Positions 26,659 through 35,143 of a stretch of DNA of 64,000 nucleotides are shown in pieces. Below the pieces are notes generated by a model. That model worked only from the letters and a program-made list of their open reading frames with translations, did no database searches and was not told the origin of the DNA. The number at the start of each line of letters is the position of its first letter. Position 1 is the stretch's first letter. The DNA comes from Bacillota bacterium (lineage in GTDB: Bacteria > Bacillota > Clostridia > Christensenellales > UMGS416), in assembly GCA_023398815.1 (NCBI GenBank), contig JAEWRW010000031.1:1-64000 (forward strand), read 5' to 3'. The translations under genes and the position numbers were made by a program.

Positions 26659-27332
26659 TTCGCATATTAGTGGCCGACGACGAGGAACGCATCCGCGCGG
26701 CCATCCGGGAGTACGCTGAGTTTGAAGGCTGGGTGGTGACCGAGGCCGCCGACGGCATGCAAGCGGTGGAGCTGGCGCGCCTCAACGATTTTGACATCGC
26801 CATTCTCGACATCATGATGCCGCGGCTCGATGGCTTCTCGGCCTGCAAGGAGATCCGCCGCATGAAGGACATCCCGGTGCTGATGCTCTCCGCCCGGGGG
26901 GAGGAGTACGACAAGCTCTTCGGCTTTGAGCTGGGAATCGACGACTATGTCGTCAAGCCCTTCGGCGGCAAGGAGCTGATGGCGCGCATCAAGGTCATCG
27001 TGGCCCGGCGGCAGGGCGGCGCGGCCCAGGCGGGTGACAGCCGGCTCTTCGGTGGGCTGGAGATTGACTTTAAGGGCCGCCGGGTGGTGGTGGACGGGCA
27101 GGAGGTGGGCATGACCCCCAAGGAATACGACCTCCTGTTTCACCTGGTGCGCAACGCCAACACGGCCTTCACTCGGGAGCAACTCTTGAGCTCGGTGTGG
27201 GGGTATGATTACTTTGGCGACGACCGCACGGTGGACGCCCATGTGAAGATGCTCCGCAGCTCCCTGGGGCCCTACCGCAACCACATCGTCACCCTGCGGG
27301 GAATGGGGTACAAGTTCGATGCGCAAGCCTGA
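26655..27332 (+). CDS. OmpR/PhoB family response regulator
   Basis: A 225-residue regulator. The receiver domain (1-120) has acidic DDEE, phospho-acceptor Asp in AILDIMMPRLDG and Lys in VVKPFGGKELMA. The C-terminal winged helix (130-225) has MTPKEYDLLFHLVRNANTAF and RTVDAHVKMLRSSLG. It is co-transcribed with the kinase (14-bp overlap) and with the upstream MacAB-like genes, and probably binds the 11-bp repeats at 21040-21078. Confidence 0.95.
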   Translation: MIRILVADDEERIRAAIREYAEFEGWVVTEAADGMQAVELARLNDFDIAILDIMMPRLDGFSACKEIRRMKDIPVLMLSARGEEYDKLFGFELGIDDYVVKPFGGKELMARIKVIVARRQGGAAQAGDSRLFGGLEIDFKGRRVVVDGQEVGMTPKEYDLLFHLVRNANTAFTREQLLSSVWGYDYFGDDRTVDAHVKMLRSSLGPYRNHIVTLRGMGYKFDAQA

Positions 27333-28878
27333 TTTCAACAGCCTGAACTTCAAGGTTTGGGGCTACATCATGGCCTTCTCCATGGCCATTCTCCTGTTGC
27401 TTTGGCTTATGCAGATCGCCTTCCTCAACGTCTATTACCAGAGCATGAAGCAGGCCAGCGTCACCTCCGCCGCCGGCAAGATCGCCTCGCTCTATGGGCA
27501 CATTCAGGGGCAGGAGCTCAAAAGCCAAATGCAGAACCTGGCCAATGACAGCGATGTGTTCATCAACATCCTGGACACCGACGGCCAGAGCCTCTTCTCC
27601 ATCGACCCGGTGGGGCGGGATTACCGCACCCCCCTGGAGCACCTGGGCGAAACCGACCCCAACATCCCCCAGCTGCCCGCCGGCGTTGCCACTGGCGACG
27701 CCAGCAATGACAACGGCAACACTGGCGATGGCAAAGGCGCTGGTACCAACGGCAACGGGAATGGCGGCAATGGCGCCTGGTCGCCTTACCACGACCTCGC
27801 CCAGCGCATTTTGCAGGACGCCGACCACATGGTGGAGGTGGGCTTTGACGACCAGAACGGGCGGCGCATGCTCATTCTGGGCCGGCAGATAGCCACCGCC
27901 GAGGGCGAGCAGGCCCTCATGGTCGTCAGCTCCCCCGTGCAGCCCCTCACCGAGACCGCCAAAATACTGAGCCGTCAATTGGTCTACATCACCATCGCCA
28001 TCCTGGCCATGTCCATCCTGGTGTCGGTGGTCATTGCCCGGCGGGTGTCCCAGCCCATCACCCGCATTCGCGACGGGGCCATGCAGCTGGCCCGTGGTCG
28101 GTATGACACCACCTTCGAACACGGCATGTACTCGGAGGTGAACCAGCTGGCCGACACCCTGAACCACACGGCCAAGGCCCTGCAACAGGTGGAGACACTG
28201 CGAACCGAGCTCATCGCCAACGTCTCCCACGACCTGCGCACGCCACTCACGATGATCCGCGTGTATGCGGAGATGATCCGCGACCTCTATGCCAACAACG
28301 CCGAGAAGCGCAACCGCAACGTGGGCGTCATCATTGAGGAGTGTGACCGCCTGACCTCGCTGGTGCAGAACCTCCTGGATCTTTCCAAGCTGCAGAGCGG
28401 TGTGGATACGCTTGCGGTGGATTCCTTCGACCTGACTGAGACCATCCGGCGCATCCTCCGCCGCTACGACGCGCTGGAGCAGGACGGGTACCACATCCGC
28501 TTTGCCCAGAGCAAGCCAGTTTTAGTGACCGGTGACGAGGGGCGCATCGAGCAGGTGCTCTACAACCTCATCAACAACGCCGTCAACTACACCGGGCCAG
28601 ATAAGCGCATCGACCTCATGCTGGCTGACCACGGCGACCGGGTACGGGTGTTGGTGGCTGACACCGGCCCCGGCATTGCAACCGAGGATAGGACGCACAT
28701 CTGGGATCGGTACTACAAGGTGGACAAGGTGCACCAACGGGCGGTGACCGGCTCGGGTTTGGGGCTCTCCATCGTGCGCTCCATCATGGACCTGCACGGC
28801 ATGGCCTGCGGGGTGGACAGCATCGTGGGCCAGGGTTCCACGTTCTGGTTTGAGCTCAACAAGGAAGGGGAGGGCTGA
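27319..28878 (+). CDS. Sensor histidine kinase with HAMP domain
   Basis: A 519-residue membrane kinase. TM1 (about 12-35), an extracellular sensing region with a Gly/Asn-rich insert (GNTGDGKGAGTNGNGNGGNG), TM2 (about 215-235), HAMP, HisKA (NVSHDLRTPLTMI), N-box YNLINNAVNY, G1 DTGPGI and G2 GSGLGLSIV. All catalytic motifs are intact. The partner regulator overlaps upstream. The stimulus is unknown; the efflux genes in the operon suggest envelope or antimicrobial stress. Confidence 0.95.
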   Translation: MRKPDFNSLNFKVWGYIMAFSMAILLLLWLMQIAFLNVYYQSMKQASVTSAAGKIASLYGHIQGQELKSQMQNLANDSDVFINILDTDGQSLFSIDPVGRDYRTPLEHLGETDPNIPQLPAGVATGDASNDNGNTGDGKGAGTNGNGNGGNGAWSPYHDLAQRILQDADHMVEVGFDDQNGRRMLILGRQIATAEGEQALMVVSSPVQPLTETAKILSRQLVYITIAILAMSILVSVVIARRVSQPITRIRDGAMQLARGRYDTTFEHGMYSEVNQLADTLNHTAKALQQVETLRTELIANVSHDLRTPLTMIRVYAEMIRDLYANNAEKRNRNVGVIIEECDRLTSLVQNLLDLSKLQSGVDTLAVDSFDLTETIRRILRRYDALEQDGYHIRFAQSKPVLVTGDEGRIEQVLYNLINNAVNYTGPDKRIDLMLADHGDRVRVLVADTGPGIATEDRTHIWDRYYKVDKVHQRAVTGSGLGLSIVRSIMDLHGMACGVDSIVGQGSTFWFELNKEGEG

Positions 28879-28879
28879 C

Positions 28880-29611
28880 ATGGAGGGAGTATTGGCAGGG
28901 AGGGTGGCCGTGGTGACCGGCGCGGGCCGGGGCATTGGCCGGGCCATTGCGCTGGGCTATGGGCAGGCGGGGGCGTCGGTGGTCTGCGCGGCCCGCACCA
29001 CCGGTGAGGTGGAGGCAGTAGCCGCCGCCATCGTGACTGCCGGTGGCCGGGCGCTGGCTGTGACGGCAGACGTCACCGTGCCCGCCGAGGTGGAGACGCT
29101 TTTTGCCCGGGCGGTCGAGGCCTTCGGCCCGCTGGACATGGTCGTGCTCAACGCCGGCGGCAATTTTGAGCGCCACGCGGTGGCCGACAGCGACCCTGAT
29201 GAGTGGGAGCGCACGCTGCGGCTCAACCTCATCGCTCCCTACCTCTGCGCGCGGGCGGCCATTCCACACCTCAAGCGCCCCGGCGGCAAGGTCATCACCC
29301 TGGGCTCGGGCCTGGGGCATCGGGGGCAGGCTGGTGGCTCGGCCTACGCCTGCTCCAAGGCGGGGCTGTGGATGCTGACCCGCGTGTTGGCACAGGAGCT
29401 GGCCAGCGAGGGTATCTCGGTCAACGAGCTCATCCCCGGCCCGGTGGAGACGACGATTGACGATGGCACGGTGCCCAGCGTCGTGGCGGGTTTATCCGGC
29501 GAGTGGCACAAGCAGCCCGAAGACGTGGTGCCGCTGGCCGTCTTCCTGGCCAGCCAGCCCGCCATTGGCCCCACGGCCCAGAGCTTCAGCCTGATGCGAA
29601 GGGATACCTAA
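28880..29611 (+). CDS. Short-chain dehydrogenase/reductase
   Basis: A 243-residue NAD(P)-dependent oxidoreductase. Cofactor motif TGAGRGIG, NAGG, catalytic Ser in TLGSG and Tyr/Lys in SAYACSKAG are all present. The substrate is unknown. ATG 28880 begins one base after the kinase stop and follows GGGGAGGG, so it is co-transcribed with the two-component genes. Followed by element copy 3. Confidence 0.88.
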   Translation: MEGVLAGRVAVVTGAGRGIGRAIALGYGQAGASVVCAARTTGEVEAVAAAIVTAGGRALAVTADVTVPAEVETLFARAVEAFGPLDMVVLNAGGNFERHAVADSDPDEWERTLRLNLIAPYLCARAAIPHLKRPGGKVITLGSGLGHRGQAGGSAYACSKAGLWMLTRVLAQELASEGISVNELIPGPVETTIDDGTVPSVVAGLSGEWHKQPEDVVPLAVFLASQPAIGPTAQSFSLMRRDT

Positions 29612-29920
29612 TGCGCTGCGCTTTCGCGGCTGCCGCCTTTGGCGACAGCCACGAGTGGGAGGGCTCGACATGAGTGTAGATTTGCCCCGCGACGTACACG
29701 CCGTCGCGGGGCGGTTTGCTATGGTGGGTCGTGCGGGTTTTTACGGGGGGACGCGCCTGTGGGCGGGAGAGAGCGAGTGGCACGGACGGGCTGAGGGTGT
29801 GCCGCCGCGGGGTGAACCCGCTGGCGGCTGCGTGCGGAGGGCACACGCTCAACGGGCCATGGCACTTTCGCAGCGACCGCCTTTGATGACAGCCGCGAGT
29901 TGGAGTGCTCGGCTATGAGT
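29612..29920 (+). repeat. 3'-end multi-hairpin element, copy 3 (full plus partial tandem copy)
   Basis: It starts at the SDR stop codon. H3 about 29623-29654, linker GGAGGGCTCGACAT, H2 29685-29711 (10-bp stem, loop TACACGC), small hairpin CGCCTGTGGGCG at about 29754, H1 29801-29828. A second, partial copy containing H3 only (ACTTTCGCAGCG and onward) covers about 29866-29920 in the same orientation. No gene in the gap. Confidence 0.8.
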
Positions 29921-29971
29921 GTTTGTGAGCGGTTGACAAGGGCGGACGGCCTTCTGGATGGTGTGCGTATA

Positions 29972-30517
29972 TTACTGTGTTCGATTCAATCCTTTCGCCT
30001 GGTTGGTATCGCAAAGCGACGCCAGCCAGGCGTTTGCTTCCCTGTCGTTATGCAGCACCACGGTTTTTCCGGCGAAGGCCATCAGCCGCGCCCGCACGCC
30101 GTCGGCCTCGGTGTCCCAGTTGTGGCTCCACCGGAACATGGCTCGCAGCACGGCCCACCGGGGCCGGTAGAGGCTTGCCTCCAGCCCCAGGTTCTGCTTG
30201 AGCCAGCGCAGTACGATCCGCCGACGGCGCACGAAGCCGGACGGTTCCAGCAGCACGACCCGGTCGGCCTGGCGCATCCCCTCCACAAAGCACTCCCGCC
30301 CGGCATCCTCCATGATGTAGCACGCCTCCAGCAGAATGACGGCAAACAGCGCGTCGCGCTCCTCTGTCGAGCGCTTGCGGTTGCCCCAGGAGTCCGTTGG
30401 GTCAGCGGTGTAGACGACCTCATCCAAATGGTAGCAGGGAATACGAGTTTGGGCGGCAACGCGCCGCGCCAGCGTGGATTTGCCGCTGCCCACCGGGCCG
30501 GTGATGTAGAGCTTCAT
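29972..30517 (-). CDS. P-loop kinase-like protein (FlaR/topology-modulation type)
   Basis: A 181-residue protein with Walker A YITGPVGSGKSTLARRV, CYHLDEVVY, the Walker B-like ADRVVLLEPSG and a lid-like basic RRRRIVLRWLKQN. This pattern belongs to adenylate-kinase-like proteins often annotated as DNA topology modulation protein. The biochemical role is not established. ATG 30517 has a weak AGGAGTTGCC upstream. It ends convergently with the SDR and element copy 3. Confidence 0.75.
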   Translation of the reverse strand: MKLYITGPVGSGKSTLARRVAAQTRIPCYHLDEVVYTADPTDSWGNRKRSTEERDALFAVILLEACYIMEDAGRECFVEGMRQADRVVLLEPSGFVRRRRIVLRWLKQNLGLEASLYRPRWAVLRAMFRWSHNWDTEADGVRARLMAFAGKTVVLHNDREANAWLASLCDTNQAKGLNRTQ

Positions 30518-30561
30518 GGCAACTCCTATTTGAACTGCTGGCTTTTACCTATGGTACCGGC

Positions 30562-31413
30562 CTACAGCTCTCGCACCATCTCGTACTGCCCCACGGTGAA
30601 GGCAAACTCCATGGCCTGCAGGAAGGCAGCACCGCTGCCACCTGTCGTCACATTGATGGCCGAAAGTCGGTCACTTTCCGTCCGCTCGGCCAATGCCGCC
30701 AGCAGTACCCGGCCCAGACCGGCCCGGCGGCAATCCTTTGCCACCGCCAGCTGGGGGAGGGAGCCGGTGTGCCGGTCGATGATGCCATACCCCGCCAACT
30801 GCCCACCCACCGTCGCCGTTACTGCCGTGAAGCACCCCGCAACTGCACACACCGAGTCGGGGGAGTTCTGCCAGGAGGGGCTGTCGTCCCACAGGGCGGC
30901 GCAAGCATTCCAGTCCAATGTCGTCACATCCTCCACAGGGGCCAGCGCCCAACCGCCACCCGCCACCGGCAGGCCGTCCTTTTCCCGGGCGAAGCAATCG
31001 AACTCTCGCGTCACCTGGAAGCCCTTTTTGAGGTAGAGCTCGTAGGCGGGCTGGTTTTTGCGCAGCACCTCCAGCACGTAGCGCCCCACACCCGCCGCTG
31101 TGAGGCGCGGCACCAGTGCGTCAAAGAGCGCCGTGGTAACACCCTGCCGCCGCCAGGCCGGCACCACCGCCGTGCCTTGGTCATAAGCCGCCAGCACGCC
31201 CTGCCACGGGCGGATGCCATTGTGGATGAATCCCACCAGCTCGTCACGCTCAAACGCCCCCACCGAGAGCTCCGCCCGGCAGCCGGTGCGCCGCAGCATC
31301 TGGTCGAACTCCGCCTGTGTCAGCTGCGGCGGCAGCGGGTAGTCGGCAAAGGCCGCCAGGAAGGCTTGCAGTTGGGCTTCGGGCGTGGTGTGTTCCAGCG
31401 TGGCGATGTGCAT
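30562..31413 (-). CDS. GNAT family acetyltransferase
   Basis: A 283-residue protein probably made of two GNAT folds. The N-half has AYDQGTAVVPAWRRQGVTTALFDAL (motif A, acetyl-CoA loop) and VLRKNQPAYELYLKKGF (motif B). The C-half has LPQLAVAKDCRRAGLGRVLLAALAER and AAFLQAMEFAF. The acceptor is unknown. ATG 31413 follows GGAGG; an in-frame extension upstream runs through AT-rich promoter DNA and was rejected. Divergent from the small Cys-rich gene at 31623. Confidence 0.85.
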   Translation of the reverse strand: MHIATLEHTTPEAQLQAFLAAFADYPLPPQLTQAEFDQMLRRTGCRAELSVGAFERDELVGFIHNGIRPWQGVLAAYDQGTAVVPAWRRQGVTTALFDALVPRLTAAGVGRYVLEVLRKNQPAYELYLKKGFQVTREFDCFAREKDGLPVAGGGWALAPVEDVTTLDWNACAALWDDSPSWQNSPDSVCAVAGCFTAVTATVGGQLAGYGIIDRHTGSLPQLAVAKDCRRAGLGRVLLAALAERTESDRLSAINVTTGGSGAAFLQAMEFAFTVGQYEMVREL

Positions 31414-31473
31414 CAGGGGCCTCCAAAGGGTTTTCCCCATCATACCCGCCGGGCAGTGGGGCAGGCAAGAGGC

Positions 31474-31507
31474 TGCTTTGTTATTTTTCATGCCATATAT
31501 AATAACG
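31474..31507 (+). promoter_or_regulatory. Promoter with the motif shared with the hydrogenase operon
   Basis: The 22 bp at 31486-31507, ending CCATATATAATAACG, match 32624-32645 at 21 of 22 positions. TATAAT is at 31498-31503, and a TGCTTT lies in the -35 region in both copies. It could drive the Cys-rich gene at 31623; the inverse reading could serve the GNAT gene. Confidence 0.6.
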
Positions 31508-31622
31508 AACAGGCAAAATCCCACTGACTTTTTTGGCAGTGCCCTTCGTTGCGGTAGCTTTACTCTCAGGCCTACAATGCTCTCAGAGATTGATAATTCA
31601 TTCACAAAGGCAGGTGCTCTTC

Positions 31623-31895
31623 ATGCAACTGGAACTGGACGTCTATCGGTCGCTGTGCGAGCCACGGCGCTTCACCATCAACGGCATTCGCGCCGCCTAT
31701 CGGGATTTCGGCGCGAAAATTGACGCCGCCCCCGATGCCCGCCGCCCCAACTGCTGCGGCAACCTGGTGTTTGAGCCAGCCGCACCCACCCCGGCAGTCT
31801 TGGAAAAGTATGGCATTACCACCCGGGAGTACGAGACGGTGGCGGCGATGCTGCGGCAGTCTATGACCTTTGGGGCCTGCAAGATGTGCGGCTGA
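31623..31895 (+). CDS. Small Cys-containing hypothetical protein
   Basis: A 90-residue soluble protein with four Cys clustered as PNCCGN near residue 40 and CKMC at the extreme C-terminus, plus Cys 12. A CC plus CxxC layout suggests metal or Fe-S binding, or redox activity, but I recognise no family. ATG 31623 follows AGGCAGGTG. Its promoter shares a 22-bp motif with the hydrogenase operon 1.1 kb downstream, hinting at co-regulation. Element copy 4 follows the stop. Confidence 0.6.
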   Translation: MQLELDVYRSLCEPRRFTINGIRAAYRDFGAKIDAAPDARRPNCCGNLVFEPAAPTPAVLEKYGITTREYETVAAMLRQSMTFGACKMCG

Positions 31896-32128
31896 CGCTG
31901 CGCTTCGCTTCGCTTTCGCGGCTGCCGCTTCGCGACAGCCGCGAGTGGGAGTGCACGCCCCACTTTTGGTATTGCCCGCCACCGCGCATGTCGCTGGCGG
32001 GCTTCTTCATTGTTTTGTGCGTGCTGGCGTTTCCGAAGAGGACGGAGGACGCGCCTGCGGGCGGGGAGGGGCTGTGTGCTACGTCCGGGCCGCTTCGTGC
32101 CTTGGCCGGATAAACCGGCCTGCGGCGG
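31896..32128 (+). repeat. 3'-end multi-hairpin element, copy 4
   Basis: It begins at the stop of the 31623 gene. H3 31917-31945 (TCGCGGCTG with CAGCCGCGA), linker GGAGTGCACG, H2 31975-32003 (stem GCCCGCCA, centre GCGCATGTCG), small hairpin CGCCTGCGGGCG at about 32052-32063, H1 32104-32120 (GGCCGG-ATAAA-CCGGCC). Confidence 0.82.
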
Positions 32129-32252
32129 CAAATAAGTTGGTGCACGTCCATGCTCAGTTCAATTTGAGGACTCCAAGGGGGCGCAGTCCCCGTGGCTCGT
32201 AACGTTTCTTCGTTTTCCACCGCTTCCCCGCTTCCTTCTTCGGCGCGTTGTG

Positions 32253-32440
32253 AGTTTCCCCCTGACGACCGGCGGCAGTTGGCTTGGGACAGCGGGCGGG
32301 GATGTTTGAGCCTTTGTGTTGCAAAGCAATGCAAAGGCGAGTTACCCGCCGCTGCATTTCGAGCCGGTGCCGGTCGTCAGGTCTAGGAAACTTGCCCGCG
32401 CCTGAGGCGTTTTGGGTCCTTTTGCGCCATCAAAAGGACC
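32253..32440 (+). repeat. 140-nt nested hairpin plus adjacent 10-bp hairpin
   Basis: AGTTTCC (32253-32259) pairs with GGAAACT (32386-32392). Inside this, TGACGACCGGC (32263-32273) pairs with 32369-32379, then a GC stem (32292-32300 with 32345-32352), GCCTTTG with CAAAGGC (32310-32316, 32332-32338) and a TTGC-AAA-GCAA tip. A separate perfect hairpin lies at 32415-32440 (GGTCCTTTTG arms). No convincing gene occupies 32130-32600. It is upstream of the hydrogenase promoter; role unknown. Confidence 0.65.
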
Positions 32441-32610
32441 GCCGCGCGGCAGCGCCGTACCCTGAAATCTAATGATGAGCAACACGCACAATCCGGTGCC
32501 ACTTGGCTCTGTGGGCCTCACGTCGTGTGCGAGAGCCCGAGGAGAAAGCTACCTTTGCTTGTTTCCATCTGCCGTTTCTTTATCTCATTGTCCAATTCCC
32601 GGTCTCATCC

Positions 32611-32645
32611 TGCTTTACCGGCATTTCATCCCATATATAATAACG
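32611..32645 (+). promoter_or_regulatory. Probable promoter of the NuoE-NuoF-HydA operon
   Basis: TATAAT at 32636-32641 inside the motif shared with 31486-31507, and TGCTTTACC in the -35 region (32611-32619). The start codon of the first gene is 130 bp downstream. Confidence 0.55.
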
Positions 32646-32770
32646 GTTCTCCAAAAAACCGCCATGATTTTTGTTGTGCCATCGGTTTGTGGCCGTGCCG
32701 TATCACCGATAGAATGGGCGGCGAAATGACGGAGACGGCGCAGGACGCCGCTCTGGGGAGGTGCCGACAC

Positions 32771-33271
32771 ATGCTTTCGACCCAACCGCAGGAAAGCCAG
32801 GAGCGGTTCGCCTTTGCCGACCGGGTGCTGCAGGCCCACGACCACCGCAAGTCCGCGTTGATCGCCGTGCTGCAGGACATCCAGCAGGAGTACAAGTACC
32901 TGCCGGCGGACGTGCTCGAGTACCTGAGCCGGGCCATGGACATCACGCCCAGCAAGATCTACTCGGTGGCCACGTTCTACGAGAACTTCTCGCTGGAACC
33001 CAAGGGCCGCTACATCATTAAGATCTGCGACGGCACGGCCTGCCACGTGCGCAAGTCCATCCCGATCCTCAACGCCCTGCGCAAGGAGCTGGAGCTGGAT
33101 GAAGGGCGCCACACTACCCCGGACATGCTCTTTACACTGGAGACCGTGTCCTGCCTGGGGGCGTGCGGGCTGGCCCCGGTACTCACCATCAACGACCACG
33201 TGCACGCCAAGATGACCCCCGAGGACGCGGTGGCGCTCATCCAGGGCCTGCGGGAGGGGGAGACGGCATGA
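32771..33271 (+). CDS. NuoE-like [2Fe-2S] subunit of NAD-linked [FeFe]-hydrogenase
   Basis: A 166-residue thioredoxin-like ferredoxin subunit (24 kDa/HndA/HydC type). After a helical N-terminus (VLQDIQQEYKYLPADVLEYL), the four [2Fe-2S] Cys are in ICDGTACHV and SCLGACGLAP. It passes electrons between the NADH module and HydA. ATG 32771 follows GGGGAGGTG by eight bases; an ATG at 32727 lacks a site. Its stop overlaps the NuoF start by 4 bp. Confidence 0.9.
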   Translation: MLSTQPQESQERFAFADRVLQAHDHRKSALIAVLQDIQQEYKYLPADVLEYLSRAMDITPSKIYSVATFYENFSLEPKGRYIIKICDGTACHVRKSIPILNALRKELELDEGRHTTPDMLFTLETVSCLGACGLAPVLTINDHVHAKMTPEDAVALIQGLREGETA

Positions 33272-35142
33272 AACTCATGAATCGAGCGCAATTTGAGGAG
33301 CTTGCCGCCCGTGCCGAACGGGGGCTGGCGGCCCAGCGCCTGCGGGTGCTGGTGTGCGCCGGCACCGGCTGCGTGGCCGGCGGGTCGCTGGAGATTTACG
33401 CCCGCCTGCGGGAGCTGCTGGACGCAAAGGGCGTGCTGGCAGACCTCGTGCTGGAGGAGGAACCCCACGGCGACGTGGGGGTGAAAAAGAGCGGCTGCCA
33501 CGGCTTCTGCGAGATGGGGCCGGTGGTGCGTATCGAGCCCTACAACTACCTCTACGTCAAGGTGAAGGCGGAGGACTGCGACGACATCGTGACCGAGACG
33601 CTGATTGGCGGTCGGCCGGTGGAGCGGCTGTTCTACACCTTCAATGGCCGCAGCTACGGTGTGCAGGAGTCCATCCCCTTCTATGAAAAGCAGACCCGCC
33701 GGGTGCTGGAGCACTGCGGCAGCATGGACGCCGAGTCCCTGCCGGAATACGTGGCCAAGGGCGGCTACCGCGCGCTGGTGGACGCGCTGTTTGCCAAGAC
33801 GCCCCAAGCCGTGTGCCAGGCCGTCAACGACTCGGGCCTGCGGGGCCGTGGCGGCGGTGGGTACCCCACCGGCCGCAAGTGGGGCCAGGTGGCCGCCCAG
33901 CAGAGCCCGGTGAAGTATGTGGTGTGCAACGGTGACGAGGGCGACCCCGGCGCGTTCATGGATCGCAGCGTCATGGAGGGTGACCCCCACAGCATTGTGG
34001 AGGGCATGCTGTTGGCGGGCTACGCCACCGGCGCCCACGAGGGGTATGTCTACGTGCGGGCCGAGTACCCGCTGGCGGTGGAGCGGCTCACCATCGCCAT
34101 CGCCCAGGCCGAGGAGTACGGCCTCTTGGGCGATGACATCCTGGGGTCGGGCTTCGCCTTCCACATCCGCATCAACCGCGGGGCCGGCGCCTTCGTCTGC
34201 GGCGAGGGCAGCGCGCTGACGGCCTCCATCGAGGGCGAGCGCGGCATGCCCCGCGTCAAGCCACCGCGCACGGTGGAGCAGGGCCTGTGGGGCAAGCCCA
34301 CCGTGCTCAACAACGTGGAGACCTTCGCCAGCGTGCCGGCCATCGTGGGGCGTGGCAGCGACTGGTACCGCGCCATGGGCACCGAGAAGAGCCCAGGCAC
34401 CAAGGCCTACGCCCTCACCGGCAACGTCAACAACACCGGCCTCATCGAGGTACCCATGGGCACCACCCTGCGGGAGATCATCTTTGACATCGGTGGCGGC
34501 ATCCAGGGCGGCAAGCGCTTCAAGGCCGTGCAGATCGGCGGCCCGTCGGGTGGGTGCCTCACCGAGGAACACCTGGATCTGCCGCTGGATTTTGACTCCC
34601 TCAAGGCGGTGGGGGCGATGATCGGCTCTGGTGGGCTGGTGGTGATGGACGAGGACAACTGCATGGTGGAGTGTGCCCGGTACTTCATGAACTTCACCCA
34701 GAACGAGTCCTGCGGCAAGTGCGTTCCCTGCCGGGAGGGCACCCGTCGCATGCTCCAGATACTGGAGCGCATCGTGGCGGGCAACGGCGTGCCCGAGGAC
34801 ATTGACCTGCTGGAGGAGCTGGCCGACACCATCAGCCACACGGCCCTGTGCGGCCTGGGCAAGTCGGCGGCCAGCCCCGTCGTGAGCACGCTTCGCTACT
34901 TCCGCGAGGAGTACATGGCCCACATTGTGGAGAAGCGCTGCCCCACCCACACCTGCAAGGGGCTGGCGCGCTACGCCATCGACACGGAAACGTGCCGCGG
35001 CTGCAGCAAGTGCGCCCGCGTCTGCCCGGTCGGGGCCATCACCGGGCAAATCAAACACCCCTATCAAATTGACAGCGGCAAATGTATCAAGTGCGGCGCA
35101 TGCGTGGCAGCGTGCCCGTTCCAGGCCGTAGCGGAGGGTTGA
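33268..35142 (+). CDS. NuoF-like NADH/FMN subunit of [FeFe]-hydrogenase
   Basis: A 624-residue flavoprotein (HndC/HydB type). Domains in order: thioredoxin-like [2Fe-2S] (CAGTGCVAGGS, CHGFCEMG), FMN/NADH-binding Nqo1 core (GRGGGGYPTGRKW, CNGDEGDPGAFMDR), SLBB region, N3-type [4Fe-4S] (ESCGKCVPCREG) and two C-terminal ferredoxin clusters (CRGCSKCARVCPVGAI, CIKCGACVAACPF). It oxidises or reduces NAD(H) and can connect to ferredoxin, as in electron-bifurcating hydrogenases. ATG overlaps the NuoE stop. Confidence 0.95.
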   Translation: MKLMNRAQFEELAARAERGLAAQRLRVLVCAGTGCVAGGSLEIYARLRELLDAKGVLADLVLEEEPHGDVGVKKSGCHGFCEMGPVVRIEPYNYLYVKVKAEDCDDIVTETLIGGRPVERLFYTFNGRSYGVQESIPFYEKQTRRVLEHCGSMDAESLPEYVAKGGYRALVDALFAKTPQAVCQAVNDSGLRGRGGGGYPTGRKWGQVAAQQSPVKYVVCNGDEGDPGAFMDRSVMEGDPHSIVEGMLLAGYATGAHEGYVYVRAEYPLAVERLTIAIAQAEEYGLLGDDILGSGFAFHIRINRGAGAFVCGEGSALTASIEGERGMPRVKPPRTVEQGLWGKPTVLNNVETFASVPAIVGRGSDWYRAMGTEKSPGTKAYALTGNVNNTGLIEVPMGTTLREIIFDIGGGIQGGKRFKAVQIGGPSGGCLTEEHLDLPLDFDSLKAVGAMIGSGGLVVMDEDNCMVECARYFMNFTQNESCGKCVPCREGTRRMLQILERIVAGNGVPEDIDLLEELADTISHTALCGLGKSAASPVVSTLRYFREEYMAHIVEKRCPTHTCKGLARYAIDTETCRGCSKCARVCPVGAITGQIKHPYQIDSGKCIKCGACVAACPFQAVAEG

Positions 35143-35143
35143 C

